This document shows positions 62,752 through 64,000 of a DNA stretch of 64,000 nt, piece by piece (the stretch's first letter is position 1; each line of letters starts with the position of its first letter). The stretch lies in the NCBI GenBank assembly GCA_026075535.2, contig AP026541.1, positions 9,796,001 through 9,860,000 of the forward strand. Reading direction: 5' to 3'. A program made the position numbers and the translations under genes. The notes under the pieces were generated by a model that was not told the DNA's origin, made no database searches, and saw nothing but the letters and a program-made list of their open reading frames with translations. The DNA is from Tricholoma matsutake (lineage: Eukaryota; Basidiomycota; Agaricomycetes; Agaricales; Tricholomataceae).

Positions 62752-63944
62752 ATGAATCAGCTTGCACTTCCATCCTCTTTCCTTGACGACGCAGATCCTT
62801 TCCTACAAGGCGAATGTGTTCTTGTCAGATTCCCTATGCCTTTGAACATAGAAGATACCGATACCTTCACAGGTTCACAGCTTCTCCCATCTACTTCTGG
62901 GGGAACCAGTCCCCAGCATTTTGCATTTATCTGTTCCTCTGTGTTGTGTGATGATGGATCATATGATGTTAATGCATACCCTATTGTCTCTTTCTCTAAC
63001 CAGGGAGGCGCATTGCTTGGATATAATGCACTGTCCCCTAACACGCAAACTTTTCTCATCCCACTCCCACCACCATCCCACTCCCACCACTTTTGAACCA
63101 CCATCCCACTCCCACCACTTTCGAACCACCATCCCACTCCTATAACATTCAGAAATCCCATTAATCTTATTGGAGGCTTCTTCCTGGGCAGAGATTCATG
63201 GCTCCTTGTCAATCCGTACAGGTTCATCATGCCTGAGGACAGAGCAGTCAGTCTGGTTTGATTCTTTCTGGTGTCTATGGTCCAAATATCGTCTTGCTAC
63301 AGTTCAGGCGATGGAACCCTCAGGTCCATCTAACCCACATACAGCTGCGTCAAATTGACAACTATCGCAATGGCCTCCAAAATCCACTAGGTGCCACCAG
63401 TGATGAAGGTGGGCAAGCTCAACCCCCCTTGGGTTATGGATCTACCAGCCGAGGGAGGGGGAGAGGGGGATGAGGGGGACGAGGTGGATGAGGTGGAGGG
63501 GGGCGGGGAGGGGACCAGGGGACTTTTGGAAATAACTCCAGACCAAGGATGAGAAGCCAAGGACAAGAAAGAGGAGCGGGAGGAAGTGGAGGAAGTGGAG
63601 GAAGACGATGGGGATGGGGGGCAGGGGGAGGGAGATATCGCAGAAACCTGGGTTGTTGTGGGAATAACCCAAGATTGCTGAAGAGAAGCCAGGGACATGT
63701 TGTGGGTGGTGAAGAAAGGGACCTAATGACACTAGCACCAGGGGAACTGAAGTACTTGGTTGTTGAGGATGTTGATGATGACCCCCGAGGTGCGAATTCC
63801 ATGTTCAAAGATGACCTCATGTTAATTGCAGGCCCTGGTGATGATGGAATGTGGCAAAGGGAGCTTACCAAATTTCTGCAAAATGAGGCGAAAGAGGTAC
63901 AAGAACACAGTGTTGCGAGGGTGCATGACTGGCTCCATTCTTAA
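62752..63944 (+). CDS. Hypothetical protein gene with repeat-expanded intron or insert (approximate)
   Basis: ATG 62752 gives MNQLALPSSFLDDADPFLQG, ECVLVRFPMPLNIEDTDTFT and PIVSFSNQGGALLGYNAL. After a minisatellite (63063-63140) the reading continues INLIGGFFLGRDSWLLVNPY and RFIMPEDRAVS. A very acidic/Gly-Arg-rich zone (63430-63640) follows, then APGELKYLVVEDVDDDPRGA and LTKFLQNEAKEVQEHSVARV to TAA 63942-63944. A short conserved-looking N-terminal module and an acidic hinge are visible, but no domain I can name. At least one stop (TGA at 63094-63096) and several frame changes lie in the middle, so either introns or decay are present. Confidence 0.35.
63063..63140. repeat. 28-bp minisatellite (2.7 copies)
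   Basis: Unit ACCACCATCCCACTCCCACC followed by ACTTTYGA, repeated in tandem. Confidence 0.85.
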
Positions 63945-64000
63945 GTAAACAGAATTTTGAAAAGTACATGCAATTATGACTGTTATCTTTGAAGGTCGTT

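Overview
The window is fungal chromosomal DNA, most likely from a mushroom-forming basidiomycete (Agaricomycetes). The signs are many 47-70 bp GT-AG introns, chromodomain Ty3/gypsy and copia retroelements, basidiomycete-type hAT transposases, a casein-kinase-like pseudokinase, and several conserved basidiomycete proteins of unknown function. A placement near Boletales is only a guess. There is no prokaryotic operon structure, rRNA, CRISPR array or clear functional tRNA gene.

Layout. 1-4.6 kb: an internally deleted gypsy copy (minus strand, 740-3502, TSD GTCCC) inserted in the gag of an older retroelement. 4.7-14.9 kb: a hAT-type MITE, a decayed hAT transposase gene, a casein-kinase-like pseudogene, a copia fragment and a GNAT acetyltransferase pseudogene. 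14.9-19 kb: hairpin-rich repeats interrupted by a 2.2 kb TIR element (copy C) that carries a tandem array of intron-plus-hairpin units. 19-34.7 kb: decayed multi-exon genes of unknown function, another MITE, a 2.39 kb near-perfect palindrome (CACTG/CAGTG ends, TSD ACA) that splits a coding exon, and a solo LTR containing a 10-bp minisatellite. 35.0-40.5 kb: a second gypsy copy with two LTRs and a full-length pol open frame. 40.7-52.5 kb: nested DNA transposons and a solo LTR with precise target duplications. 52.7-64 kb: gene-richer sequence with an intact six-exon gene (predicted PD-(D/E)XK nuclease fold), a CKS1 cell-cycle gene, a truncated M16 (insulin-degrading-enzyme-like) pseudogene and other hypothetical genes.

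The most unusual material is a modular non-coding cargo. It consists of a CAC-rich lead, a palindrome of the type GGCCCAAAYGAYG...CRTCRTTTGGGCC ending at a 5' splice site, a short intron with a CTAACTAAC branch site, and then GAGCARCTGCTC-like and CCCTCC...GGAGGG hairpins. It recurs about seven times, inside hAT ends (8-bp TSD) and inside different ends with 8-10 bp TSDs. The three elements of the second kind (C, A, B) also carry outward-facing tRNA-like modules with A box, B box and a T-run near both ends; one B box is degenerate. I know of no described family with this combination, but no database could be searched here.
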